From contig CAVVIO010000003.1 in NCBI GenBank assembly GCA_963748095.1, positions 72,637 through 136,636 on the forward strand: DNA of 64,000 nt, written 5' to 3'. Made by a program: the position numbers and the translations under genes. Positions 48,040 to 56,301 of the stretch are shown here, in pieces. This stretch comes from CAVVIO01 sp963748095. GTDB lineage: Bacteria > Bacteroidota > Bacteroidia > Bacteroidales > UBA10428. The stretch's first letter is position 1. Every line of letters begins with the position of its first letter. The notes under the pieces were generated by a model. The model saw only the letters and a program-made list of their open reading frames with translations, was not told where the DNA came from and did no database searches.

Positions 48040-48531
48040 ATGATTGATAAAAAGGTAACGGATGAATTTTTGGAATTAATCGAAGAAAATAAAAAACTGA
48101 TCTACAAAGTAAGTCATATGTATTGTGACAGGACCATTGACAAGAAAGATCTTTTTCAGGAGATAATTGCTAATTTATGGAAAGCATATCCAAATTTTAA
48201 AAAGAATTCAAAGATCAGTACATGGATTTACAGGATTTCTATCAATACCGCGATTTCATGGTTTCGGGATTATATTAAAAGCCGCAATCACATTGAGTAC
48301 ACAAATTTAATTCCCCAGTTACAGGATGATCCGGCAGCTATTGAACTAAATGAAAAGCTTTATGGAGCAATTGGTTTTTTGGGAAAGCTCGATAAGGCAA
48401 TAATTCTTTTACAGCTTGACGGGTATTCTTACGATGAGATTTCAGAGATAATGGGGTTAACCAAAACAAATGTTGCTACAAAAATCAATCGGATTAAGCT
48501 TAAACTAAAAAATCATTTGTCGGACAATTAA
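48040..48531 (+). CDS. RNA polymerase sigma factor, ECF type
   Basis: 163 residues, short for the family. Region 2: LIEENKKLIYKVSHMYCDRTIDKKDLFQEIIANLWKAYPNF and STWIYRISINTAISWFRDYIK; region 4: IILLQLDGYSYDEISEIMGLTKTNVATKINRIKLKLK. It is 11 bases before a gene for a membrane protein that may be its partner. Confidence 0.88.
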   Translation: MIDKKVTDEFLELIEENKKLIYKVSHMYCDRTIDKKDLFQEIIANLWKAYPNFKKNSKISTWIYRISINTAISWFRDYIKSRNHIEYTNLIPQLQDDPAAIELNEKLYGAIGFLGKLDKAIILLQLDGYSYDEISEIMGLTKTNVATKINRIKLKLKNHLSDN

Positions 48532-48542
48532 ACTGAGAAATA

Positions 48543-49136
48543 ATGGAATACGAAGAAATAAAAACAATGTGGGAGAAATACGATAATAAACTTAATAACC
48601 TTGAAAAAATGAATAAGAAGTTAATCAGGGAGGCATTATTAAAGAAACCCGGGAGAAAGTTAAACTGGCATAAATTTCAAAATATTTACGGTTTGATAGC
48701 TCTTCCTGTTATTATAATTGTTGCATTGCACCCCGATTTTAAACGCGAAAGTCTGGATTTAAAGTTTATGATTGGGTGCATTTTAACAATAGGTGTTATT
48801 ATATACGTAAGTATTCTAAACTTTAAAAGTTATTCGATTCTTAAACGTATTGATTTGGATTCTGATACAGTGTTAGAATCTGCTTCAAAAGTTGCTGACT
48901 TTAAGAAATCATATAATTTTCGTTGGAAACATGCCATTGTATATTACCCGTTAATTTATGCGGGAGGTCTTTTAATTACATGGAAAGGCTTCAATTTTGA
49001 CACAATAACGATTGTTTTTTTAATAGCACTGTTCGTTATTACTTATATCATGAATATTATAGGGCCAAAATTATATAGAGACAGAATACAACGGTTAGAA
49101 AAGGAAATTATTAATTTGAAGGAATATACTGACTGA
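48543..49136 (+). CDS. Membrane protein paired with sigma factor (possible anti-sigma)
   Basis: 197 residues. The N-terminal 45 residues are charged and helical and could bind the sigma factor, followed by four membrane helices (about 50-68, 72-92, 118-137, 142-162) and a basic C-terminal tail. Its tight link to the sigma-factor gene suggests an anti-sigma role; this family is not the FecR or zinc anti-sigma type. No sequence family is recognised. Confidence 0.65.
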   Translation: MEYEEIKTMWEKYDNKLNNLEKMNKKLIREALLKKPGRKLNWHKFQNIYGLIALPVIIIVALHPDFKRESLDLKFMIGCILTIGVIIYVSILNFKSYSILKRIDLDSDTVLESASKVADFKKSYNFRWKHAIVYYPLIYAGGLLITWKGFNFDTITIVFLIALFVITYIMNIIGPKLYRDRIQRLEKEIINLKEYTD

Positions 49137-49372
49137 TATCCACCCTGGCAACGAATTTAATTCGCATGCATAAGCAATTGGTACATACATGCTGTCCGTG
49201 GCCCAGTTCGGCTAGGGCCAGCTAAATAAGGCCTTTCTGAATTGCATTCATTCACCACTAGAGAGTGAATACACTTTGCATACCGAATAAAAATAATCAG
49301 CTTTGGATTATAGGGCAGGGTCATTTGGAATCAACCCAAAAAAAAGTATTTTAGCATCTATAAAATCCGAAC

Positions 49373-51014
49373 ATGGTGCAGCTTACAAACCGGCATAAAC
49401 GATTCGCAATCCCTGAAAATATCATTGCTTCATTAAATTTGAATAACGGCATCTTACCTTTAATATTGGTTTTTTGTATACCGGTACTTCTTTATTTGCA
49501 AACCCTTACTTTCGGGTTTACTTATTTTGATGATGATAAGATCATCATTAACAATATCGCGATTTCTTTCTGATTTTAAAAATTTCATTCAGGCGTTTCA
49601 CACGGATGCATTTATTGAAAATACAGGTTATTTATATCGTCCGCTGCAAGTCGTATCTTACATGACAGATATATTTTTATCGGGCGGTAACAATACATGG
49701 ATGTATCATCTTTCAAATGTTTTGTTACTGGGGCTGATTGCCTGTATGCTTTATCTGTTGCTAAAACGGTTTTTAATACCGCCAAAATTAGCATTGTTAA
49801 GTACCCTGATTTATTGCGCACATCCTCTTTTTGTGTCTTTCGTTGCCTGGATACCGGCAAGAGGAGATTTACTGCTGACGTTGTTCTCGTTATTGTCGTT
49901 TTTACTTTTTATTGATTATTTACGAAAGAAAAAGACCGCGTATTTGATATTCCATTGGGTGACATTTACAATTGCCCTGTTTTGTAAAGAAACCGCCGCG
50001 TTCCTGCCATTCCTTTTTATTTTATATTTTTTCACTTTTTCATCAGGGGAATATCATTGGAAAAAAATTCTTTACATTATTCCACTATATATTGTTTCCG
50101 GAGTATTCTGGCTTTGGATGCGACCCGGGGCAATTCAGGATGTTTCAATCTGGAATAATGTGTTAGGGGCATTTGGTAAGGATAAAATAATTGGCCTTAC
50201 ACCCTTCCTTTTAAATTTACGCACAATACCGGAATCGCTGGCTGGTTTTTTTATTCCTGTAAATATTGCACCGATTCCTGGTTTTTCACTTAGCCGTACC
50301 TTAATTGGTGCGGGAATAATAGCGATAATAATTTTCCTGTTTTTCAGGAATCCGGAAAGATCAAAAAAAGAAAAACTATTTTGTTTCGCATGGTTTCTGT
50401 TAACAATAATTCCAACAATGTTGGTTAAAGTGAAGGTTATAGATTACCTGGATCATCGATTTTTTCTTCCGCTGATAGGAATATTATTATTTGTACTATT
50501 TTCTTTACCTAAGAAATGGTTTGAAAAAGGGGACATTAAAAAACCCTGGATAATGGTGGCTGTATTTTTAATTCTTTCAGTTTTCACTTTCATTAATTCC
50601 AGGGCTTATTCCGATCCGATGACTTTTGATAATTCAGCTATATCCAAAAATCCGGATAGCGCCTTAGCCTATAATAACCGTGGTGCTTTGTACCATAAGC
50701 GTGGATTATTGGACAGAGCTGTTAGTGATTACACAAAGGCTATACATATTCAGCCGGATTATGTCAATCCGTATAATGCCCGGGCCAATGCTTACTATCT
50801 ACAAAAAAATTATGCGAAAGCAATAGCCGATTTTTCAAAAGTTATAGAATTGAAGGCGGCGGATGCCAACACTTATAATACCCGCGGAGCATCTTACTTA
50901 CATTTGGGATTGTATGAAAAAGCCTGTCCCGATTTTGAAAAAGCAGAAGAACTGGGATCGAAGTCGGCGACGATCAACCTTGCCAGGTTTTGCGGGAAAA
51001 CTACAAGGCATTGA
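49373..51014 (+). pseudogene. GT-C membrane protein with TPR repeats (TMTC-like), split by a frameshift
   Basis: Removing one base around 49559-49561 joins two frames into 546 residues. The N-terminal part has about ten membrane helices and the motifs FTYFDDD (acidic pair of GT-C enzymes) and GYLYRPLQVVSY, seen in the TMTC and PMT families of mannosyl-type transferases. The C-terminal part has three TPR repeats (SALAYNNRGALYHKRGLLDRAVSDYTKAIHIQPD). It is probably a membrane glycosyltransferase or its relative. The frameshift may be an error. Confidence 0.7.
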
Positions 51015-51153
51015 ATCACAGAAGCCGGAAACAGCTAACTTTCTTTACAGAATCAATCATTTAATAATTTCATTAGATACATCCGGAATTTATAAAGGAG
51101 TTTTTAATCTTTTATTCTATACTTTTGTTTAGATATTATCAAATCGTATATAT

Positions 51154-51855
51154 ATGAAAAAAATTGGTATCATTGGAGGGCTTGGCCCGGAAGCAACTGT
51201 TGATTATTACAACGGGATTATTAATAGTTTTAAAAAGAAAAGTAGTGATCTTAATTACCCTGAGATTATTATTTACAGTGTGAATATGTCGGAGTTTCTG
51301 GATTTAATGAAGAAAAAGCAATACGATATGGTTGTGACACTGCTTTCCCGGAAGATCGGTTCGCTTAAAAAAGCCGGAGCCGATTTTGTTGCTATTACAG
51401 CTAATACGCCACATCTGCTTTTCGATGAAATTGAAAAAAGATCGGAACTGCCATTGATCAGTATCGTGGAGGCAACATGCCGGTATGCTAAAAAATCGGG
51501 GTTGAAGAAACCCGGTTTGCTCGGTACTGGTTTTACCATGCGCGAGACTTTTTTCCAGGAAGTATTCAGCAGGGAAGGCCTGGAAATCGAAATTCCAGTC
51601 AGTGAAGACAGGGATTGGATCCATGAGAAATTATTTACAGAGATCGAACTGGGGATTTTCAAAGATGAAACAAGGGACGGACTGGAAAAAATTATTGGAA
51701 AAATGAAAAATGAAAATGCAGTTGATTCGGTGATCCTGGGATGTACCGAATTACCATTAATTCTGGAAGAAAAGTCCTATTCAGGTATACCGGCGCTGAA
51801 TACCACACAAATTCATGTAGACGAGATCGTGAAATATTGTATGAATGAAAATTGA
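51154..51855 (+). CDS. Aspartate/glutamate racemase-family protein
   Basis: 233 residues. IGGLGPEATVDYY at the N-terminus and VDSVILGCTELPLIL at the C-terminus are typical of the Asp/Glu/hydantoin racemases. The second catalytic Cys is present, but the first catalytic site reads ITANTPH rather than the usual CNT, with Ala for Cys. This may give one-sided or lost activity, or different substrate choice, as in some family members. It lies 17 bases before the Rof-like gene. Confidence 0.82.
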   Translation: MKKIGIIGGLGPEATVDYYNGIINSFKKKSSDLNYPEIIIYSVNMSEFLDLMKKKQYDMVVTLLSRKIGSLKKAGADFVAITANTPHLLFDEIEKRSELPLISIVEATCRYAKKSGLKKPGLLGTGFTMRETFFQEVFSREGLEIEIPVSEDRDWIHEKLFTEIELGIFKDETRDGLEKIIGKMKNENAVDSVILGCTELPLILEEKSYSGIPALNTTQIHVDEIVKYCMNEN

Positions 51856-51872
51856 ATAAAAAGGAGGGAAAT

Positions 51873-52127
51873 ATGAAAAGTGAATACACACCTGTTGACT
51901 GCTTGTTTTATGATATCCTTGAGGCAGTTGTAATAAAAAAACAGGAAACCGACATTTCTTATTTCAGTGAGGATGGGAACGAACATCAATTGCACGGAAT
52001 AATAAGGGATATTGTAACATTAAAAAACAAAGGTGAATATATTGTATTAAATAATGACGAAAAAATCCGGCTTGACCGAATTATTACTCTTGATGGTAAA
52101 ACCGGACCGGCTATAGACAAAATCTAG
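51873..52127 (+). CDS. Rof-like Rho-binding antiterminator
   Basis: 84 residues. The protein starts MKSEYTPVDCLFYDILEAV and has GEYIVLNNDEKIRLDRIITLDG, the pattern of Rof (YaeO), which binds Rho and lowers termination: Y.P(I/V)DC..YD.LE, beta strands, then IRLD+I. The start ATG is preceded by AAGGAGG (51861-51867), a strong Shine-Dalgarno unusual for the phylum. The stop shares the tetramer CTAG (52124-52127) with the opposite-strand Rrf2 gene. Confidence 0.72.
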   Translation: MKSEYTPVDCLFYDILEAVVIKKQETDISYFSEDGNEHQLHGIIRDIVTLKNKGEYIVLNNDEKIRLDRIITLDGKTGPAIDKI

Positions 52128-52567
52128 CTAACAGGCATCCTGTTCAATACGGCATCGCCCCTTTTTACCTTAGCGGCAAAAGATTGTATGGATTCGCTTT
52201 GCACCAGGTGGGTAAAATCGTCCCGTATCTGTTTATATTCATTGTGAAAAGGGCACGGATTCGAAGCATTACAGTTTTTCAATCCGAAACCGCATTTATC
52301 AAAGAATTTTTTGCCTTCCACGGCAACAATCACAGAATAAATGGAAAGATTGCGGTCCTCAGTTTCAAAAAAGAATCCACCACCTCTTCCTTTCATCGAG
52401 CCGATGATTCCCTGGCGGGTAAGGATCTGTAATATCTTGGCTGTAAACGATTCAGGGGAGTCTATCTCTTTGGCAATTTCTTTGAACCCTGGCCGTTTGC
52501 CTTCTGAATTCTTCATTTCGATATATACCAGTGCCCGGATAGCATATTCAGTTGCTTTTGTTAACAT
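52124..52567 (-). CDS. Rrf2-family transcription regulator with Fe-S cysteines (NsrR/IscR-like)
   Basis: 147 residues. The winged-helix N-terminus is intact (LTKATEYAIRALVYIEM..FKEIAKEIDSPESFTAKILQILTRQGIIGSMKGRGGGFFF) and three cysteines lie at 92, 99 and 105 (CGFGLKNCNASNPC), close to the 2Fe-2S/4Fe-4S ligands of IscR and NsrR. With the NO reductase nearby, an NO- or redox-sensing repressor is likely. Its promoter (52733-52762) has the same -7 box as the NO reductase gene. Confidence 0.85.
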   Translation of the reverse strand: MLTKATEYAIRALVYIEMKNSEGKRPGFKEIAKEIDSPESFTAKILQILTRQGIIGSMKGRGGGFFFETEDRNLSIYSVIVAVEGKKFFDKCGFGLKNCNASNPCPFHNEYKQIRDDFTHLVQSESIQSFAAKVKRGDAVLNRMPVS

Positions 52568-52732
52568 TTGTTACTTTTCCCCAATTAAAAAATATTTATC
52601 TGTACCTGTTAATGTGTAAAATTTAAACGAACCGTTTATTTTCCATGCAGATAATCTGCACTATATTTCATTCAAATTCATAAACCAGTATTAAAATGAT
52701 TTAGGACTTGGGAGGATGATCTTTATTAATGA

Positions 52733-52762
52733 CAAAGATAGGAAAAAATATAAAAAGACAAA
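52733..52762 (-). promoter_or_regulatory. Promoter of the Rrf2 gene
   Basis: On the minus strand: TTTG (52762-52759), 18 bases, then TATCTTTG (52740-52733), an exact TAnnTTTG box. AAAGAT/ATCTTT half-sites at 52734-52739 and 52719-52724 flank it. About 160 bases remain to the ATG at 52567. Confidence 0.6.
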
Positions 52763-52808
52763 CTAGTCCATAAAAGCAACTCCGCAATTATAATTATGAA
52801 TGGAAATT

Positions 52809-53165
52809 TTAATGTTGATTGGTACAAATTTCTTCGATATATTCCCTGAGAACTATTGCCTGGTTATGTAATTCATCCTTTGCTCCGAACAATAATATTA
52901 GCGAATTATGTTCCATCACCAGTTGTATTAGTTTTTCAATTTCAGGATTATCATTTAATTCCATTCTATACTTTTTCTTGAATTCATCGAATCTTTCAGG
53001 ATCATGCCCGAACCACTTCCTGAGTGCATCACTTGGCGCTACTTCCTTCATCCAGATATCAACAGGGGCATCCATTCTCCTGATTCCCCTTGGCCAAATT
53101 TTATCTACCAGTACACGGTATCCATTTTCAATGTTACTGGAATATATCCGTTGAATTTTGATCAT
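52809..53165 (-). CDS. DUF488-family protein
   Basis: 118 residues. MIKIQRIYSSNIENGYRVLVDKIWPRGIRRMDAPVDIWMKEVAPSDALRKWFGHDPERFDEF is the DUF488 signature, with the conserved Arg and Trp-Phe-His set. Function not known; related proteins are common beside NO or redox genes. It faces away from the NO reductase gene and could share regulation with it from the same intergenic region. Confidence 0.85.
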   Translation of the reverse strand: MIKIQRIYSSNIENGYRVLVDKIWPRGIRRMDAPVDIWMKEVAPSDALRKWFGHDPERFDEFKKKYRMELNDNPEIEKLIQLVMEHNSLILLFGAKDELHNQAIVLREYIEEICTNQH

Positions 53166-53192
53166 TGTAGAATAAAAAAGCTATTGTAAATT

Positions 53193-53219
53193 TTGAAATT
53201 AATAATTTTTTTATCTTTG
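53193..53219 (+). promoter_or_regulatory. Promoter of the NO reductase gene
   Basis: TTG at 53193-53195 and TATCTTTG at 53212-53219, with 16 bases between. The -7 box is an exact TAnnTTTG. The spacing is one base short of the usual 17-21. It starts about 41 bases before the NO reductase ATG. Confidence 0.6.
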
Positions 53220-53230
53220 AAAGATAAAAA
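53208..53230. promoter_or_regulatory. Operator palindrome on the NO reductase promoter
   Basis: Perfect inverted repeat with 11-base arms: 53208-53218 and 53220-53230, centred on G 53219. The core half-site is TTTTATCTTT. It covers the whole -7 box, so a bound repressor would block RNA polymerase. The nearby Rrf2 protein is the natural candidate. Confidence 0.65.
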
Positions 53231-53259
53231 GACATTTAAATCCATTAAAGTTAACAATT

Positions 53260-55503
53260 ATGAATACAAAAAAGTTGTGGATAGGTTTTATACTTGTAAT
53301 GTTTATTTCTTTCAGTGTACTATTATTTTTTGGCATGGAGATTTACCGGGAAGCTCCTCCGGTGCCCAAAAGGGTAATTGAACCCGATGGCACGGTTCTT
53401 TTTACAGGTGCTGATATAAAAGACGGACAGAATGTATGGCAATCGATTGGCGGGCAGGAACTCGGAACGGTTTGGGGGCATGGAGCATATGTTGCACCCG
53501 ACTGGTCAGCTGACTGGTTGCACCGTGAAGCAATGTATATGCTGGATTTCTGGTCGGAAAAGGAATCCGGTATGCCTTATAAGGAGCAGGGTGACGAAAT
53601 GAAAGCATACTATAGAGCCAAACTTCAGAATGAAATTAGGGCCAACACTTATGATCCTGCTTCGGGTGACCTGAGAATTTCGGAATTAAGAGCTCAGGCT
53701 ATCAAATATATAAAAGAGGAGTATAAGGGACTATTCATGAATGGTAAAGAACAGGCCAAACTGCGCGATGCATACAGCATACCTGCAAATACGGTGAAAG
53801 ATGAAAAAAGGATGGATAAAATGAACGACTTCTTTTTTTGGGCAAGCTGGGCTACCATTACTGATCGCCCGGGAAAGAATATCACCTATACCAACAACTG
53901 GCCTCCGGATGACCTGGTAGGGAACAGGCCCACGAGCTCATTGATTTTATGGACCGGTTTCAGCGTCATTCTGTTGTTGCTTGGAATTGGTTTGTTGGCC
54001 TGGTATTATGCAGCACACCGGAGTGAAGAGCTTCCAAAAGATGTTCCGGAAGTAAATCCGTTGTCGGGCAAAGGAATTACACCATCCATGAAAGCAACTC
54101 TGAAATATTTTTGGATCGTTTCCATTTTAATTCTTGTACAGATATTGATGGGAGTGATTACCGCACACTATGGTGTGGAAGGAACAGGATTTTATGGGAT
54201 CCCGCTTGCAAATATCCTTCCGTATTCCCTTTCACGAACCTGGCATATACAGCTTGCCATTTTTTGGATCGCCACCTCATGGCTGGCTACCGGATTATTT
54301 ATTGCACCGGCAATTTCGGGAGTTGAACCAAAGGGCCAGAAATTTGGCGTCAATCTTCTGTTTATAGCTCTCTTGATTGTTGTAGGAGGATCGCTGGCAG
54401 GGCAATGGATGGCCATTATGCAAAAACTCGGTTTGGTGGAAAACTTTTGGATTGGACACCAGGGTTACGAATATGTCGATCTCGGCAGATTGTGGCAGAT
54501 CCTTCTACTTGCAGGATTATTTATATGGTTGTTCCTGATGGTAAGGGCCATATGGCCGGCATTAAAACAGAGAACAGAAAACCGGCAATTGTTAATACTT
54601 TTTATAGTTTCTTCGTTTGCCATTGCATTATTCTATGGTGCCGGGCTTATGTGGGGGCGCCAGACCAACCTGGCTATTGCCGAATACTGGAGATGGTGGG
54701 TGGTACACCTATGGGTAGAAGGATTTTTTGAAGTTTTCGCCACGGTTGTCATTGCTTTCCTGTTCGTCCGGTTACAATTGCTGCGGGCAAATATTGCTAC
54801 TTCCACGGTATTGTTCTCAACGATTATATTTCTGTCGGGTGGAATTATCGGAACATTTCACCACTTGTATTTTACGGGTACACCCACAGCTATCCTTGCA
54901 CTAGGTGCTACCTTCAGCGCACTCGAAGTTGTTCCGCTGGTATTTATCGGGTTCGAAGCATTTCATAATTTGCGGCTCAGCCGGTTGAAACCATGGATTC
55001 AGGCTTATAAATGGCCCATCAATGCATTTTTAGCTGTTTCATTCTGGAATTTTGTGGGAGCGGGGATCTTCGGTTTTCTTATTAATCCTCCTATAGCACT
55101 TTATTATATGCAGGGATTGAATACTACTCCAGTACACGGACATGCAGCTTTGTTCGGCGTATATGGTATGCTGGGCATCGGACTCATGCTTTTTGTACTG
55201 AGAGATATGGATATCAATTCGAAATGGAAAGAAAAACCAATAAAATTTGCCTTCTGGGCTATTAACATCGGACTTTTAGCTATGGTTCTGATCAGCCTGT
55301 TACCTGTTGGTCTGGCGCAAACCTGGGCCAGCGTGAAATATGGCCTGTGGTATGCCCGTTCTGCCGATTTCATGCAGTTACCTGCATTGCAAACCCTTCG
55401 CTGGTTGCGTGTTATCGGCGATACCATCTTTGCAACCGGAGCATTGGTGCTCGTTTGGTTTATTTTCGGACTAAAAACCGGATGGTCAGTGAAAAAAGAT
55501 TAA
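53260..55503 (+). CDS. norB: Quinol-dependent nitric oxide reductase (qNOR)
   Basis: 747 residues, the length of the single-subunit qNOR. The N-terminal membrane helix and periplasmic part (TGADIKDGQNVWQSIGGQELGTVWGHGAYVAPDWSADWLHREA) replace the NorC cytochrome c without a CxxCH heme site. The C-terminal heme-copper core has 12 or so helices with the heme and FeB ligands (RTWHIQLAIFW, VVHLWVEGFFEV with the NOR-specific Glu, GTFHHLYFTG, VHGHAALFGVYG). It reduces NO to N2O with quinol, as detoxification or respiration. It is followed by a strong terminator. Confidence 0.95.
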   Translation: MNTKKLWIGFILVMFISFSVLLFFGMEIYREAPPVPKRVIEPDGTVLFTGADIKDGQNVWQSIGGQELGTVWGHGAYVAPDWSADWLHREAMYMLDFWSEKESGMPYKEQGDEMKAYYRAKLQNEIRANTYDPASGDLRISELRAQAIKYIKEEYKGLFMNGKEQAKLRDAYSIPANTVKDEKRMDKMNDFFFWASWATITDRPGKNITYTNNWPPDDLVGNRPTSSLILWTGFSVILLLLGIGLLAWYYAAHRSEELPKDVPEVNPLSGKGITPSMKATLKYFWIVSILILVQILMGVITAHYGVEGTGFYGIPLANILPYSLSRTWHIQLAIFWIATSWLATGLFIAPAISGVEPKGQKFGVNLLFIALLIVVGGSLAGQWMAIMQKLGLVENFWIGHQGYEYVDLGRLWQILLLAGLFIWLFLMVRAIWPALKQRTENRQLLILFIVSSFAIALFYGAGLMWGRQTNLAIAEYWRWWVVHLWVEGFFEVFATVVIAFLFVRLQLLRANIATSTVLFSTIIFLSGGIIGTFHHLYFTGTPTAILALGATFSALEVVPLVFIGFEAFHNLRLSRLKPWIQAYKWPINAFLAVSFWNFVGAGIFGFLINPPIALYYMQGLNTTPVHGHAALFGVYGMLGIGLMLFVLRDMDINSKWKEKPIKFAFWAINIGLLAMVLISLLPVGLAQTWASVKYGLWYARSADFMQLPALQTLRWLRVIGDTIFATGALVLVWFIFGLKTGWSVKKD

Positions 55504-55528
55504 ATCAGATAAAATTAAATAATGAAAA

Positions 55529-55563
55529 AAGCCGGCAGGTATTCAACTTACCTGGCCGGCTTG
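55529..55563. terminator. Bidirectional terminator between norB and DUF1080 gene
   Basis: Stem GCCGGC-AGGT (55531-55540) with ACCT-GGCCGGC (55550-55560), one bulged base, and a loop of about nine bases. A run of six A's precedes it and TTGTT follows. The sites of both convergent genes are served. Confidence 0.8.
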
Positions 55564-55570
55564 TTCATGT

Positions 55571-56260
55571 TTAATGCGTAAGCCGTGTCAATTCAATATT
55601 CCTGAATTTTATAGGGTAGCCTTCAAATTGCAGGAGAATTCTGCCACTTGTAACACTGGCTTTTTCTCCCTCGTTCACTAGTTTTCCGTTTAAATACTGG
55701 GAACATTTACCATTCTGTGTAACTATCTCTATCCTGTTCCATTCTCCTGCTTTTTTCTCTGCATTCAAAAGTTTGGGAACAACAACACTTCTGCCGGGTT
55801 CATTCACAACTCCCCTGACTTCCATGGTGACATTATGCAATAAAATAAAATCGCCGCAACTGTTCTCTTTTACCTGGAACTGTATTCCTTCAGGCCATAA
55901 AGTATCTTTAAGGGAATAAGGAACATTATACATAACCCCGCTGTTTCTTTTTTTGGAGCACCGGGGTATGGTACTGTCAGTTTGCCAACAGAATTCCAAT
56001 GTCAGTCTGTAATTTTTAAATGTATCGGTGGTAGCTATATAACCCGGATTTTTACCCTGGAAGTGGATCTCACCCTTTTCCACCCTGAATATTTTTGTTG
56101 CATCATCCACTTTTCCCGTTTTAGCGGTATAGCCGTACCATCCATCTAAATTTTCACCATTGAATAATTTTATTGGTTTTGTTGATATTGCTTGAAATGC
56201 AGTTAATACGACAGCTAAAAACAGTATGATTTTAAAAGAACGATTTATCAGGTTCATCAT
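55571..56260 (-). CDS. DUF1080 (3-keto-disaccharide hydrolase-like) secreted protein
   Basis: 229 residues with a signal peptide (about residues 1-27). KLFNGENLDGWYGY near the start, NPGYIATTDTFKNYRLTLEF, NSGVMYNVP, GIQFQVKE and GEWNRIEIVTQNGKCSQYLNGKLVNE identify the concanavalin-like DUF1080 fold found in many sugar-degrading clusters; some members hydrolyse 3-keto-glycosides. It follows the beta-hydroxyacid dehydrogenase gene by 41 bases and may act with it. Confidence 0.88.
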   Translation of the reverse strand: MMNLINRSFKIILFLAVVLTAFQAISTKPIKLFNGENLDGWYGYTAKTGKVDDATKIFRVEKGEIHFQGKNPGYIATTDTFKNYRLTLEFCWQTDSTIPRCSKKRNSGVMYNVPYSLKDTLWPEGIQFQVKENSCGDFILLHNVTMEVRGVVNEPGRSVVVPKLLNAEKKAGEWNRIEIVTQNGKCSQYLNGKLVNEGEKASVTSGRILLQFEGYPIKFRNIELTRLTH

Positions 56261-56301
56261 AAATTAATTAAGGGGTGAAGGTTGCGGTCAATATTAGTAA
56301 T

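Noticed and set aside
49199..49270. Two small hairpins (TGGCCC/GGGCCA at 49199-49220 and ATTCAC/GTGAAT at 49250-49270)
   Set aside because: Short arms and no T run; not convincing as terminators or mobile-element ends.
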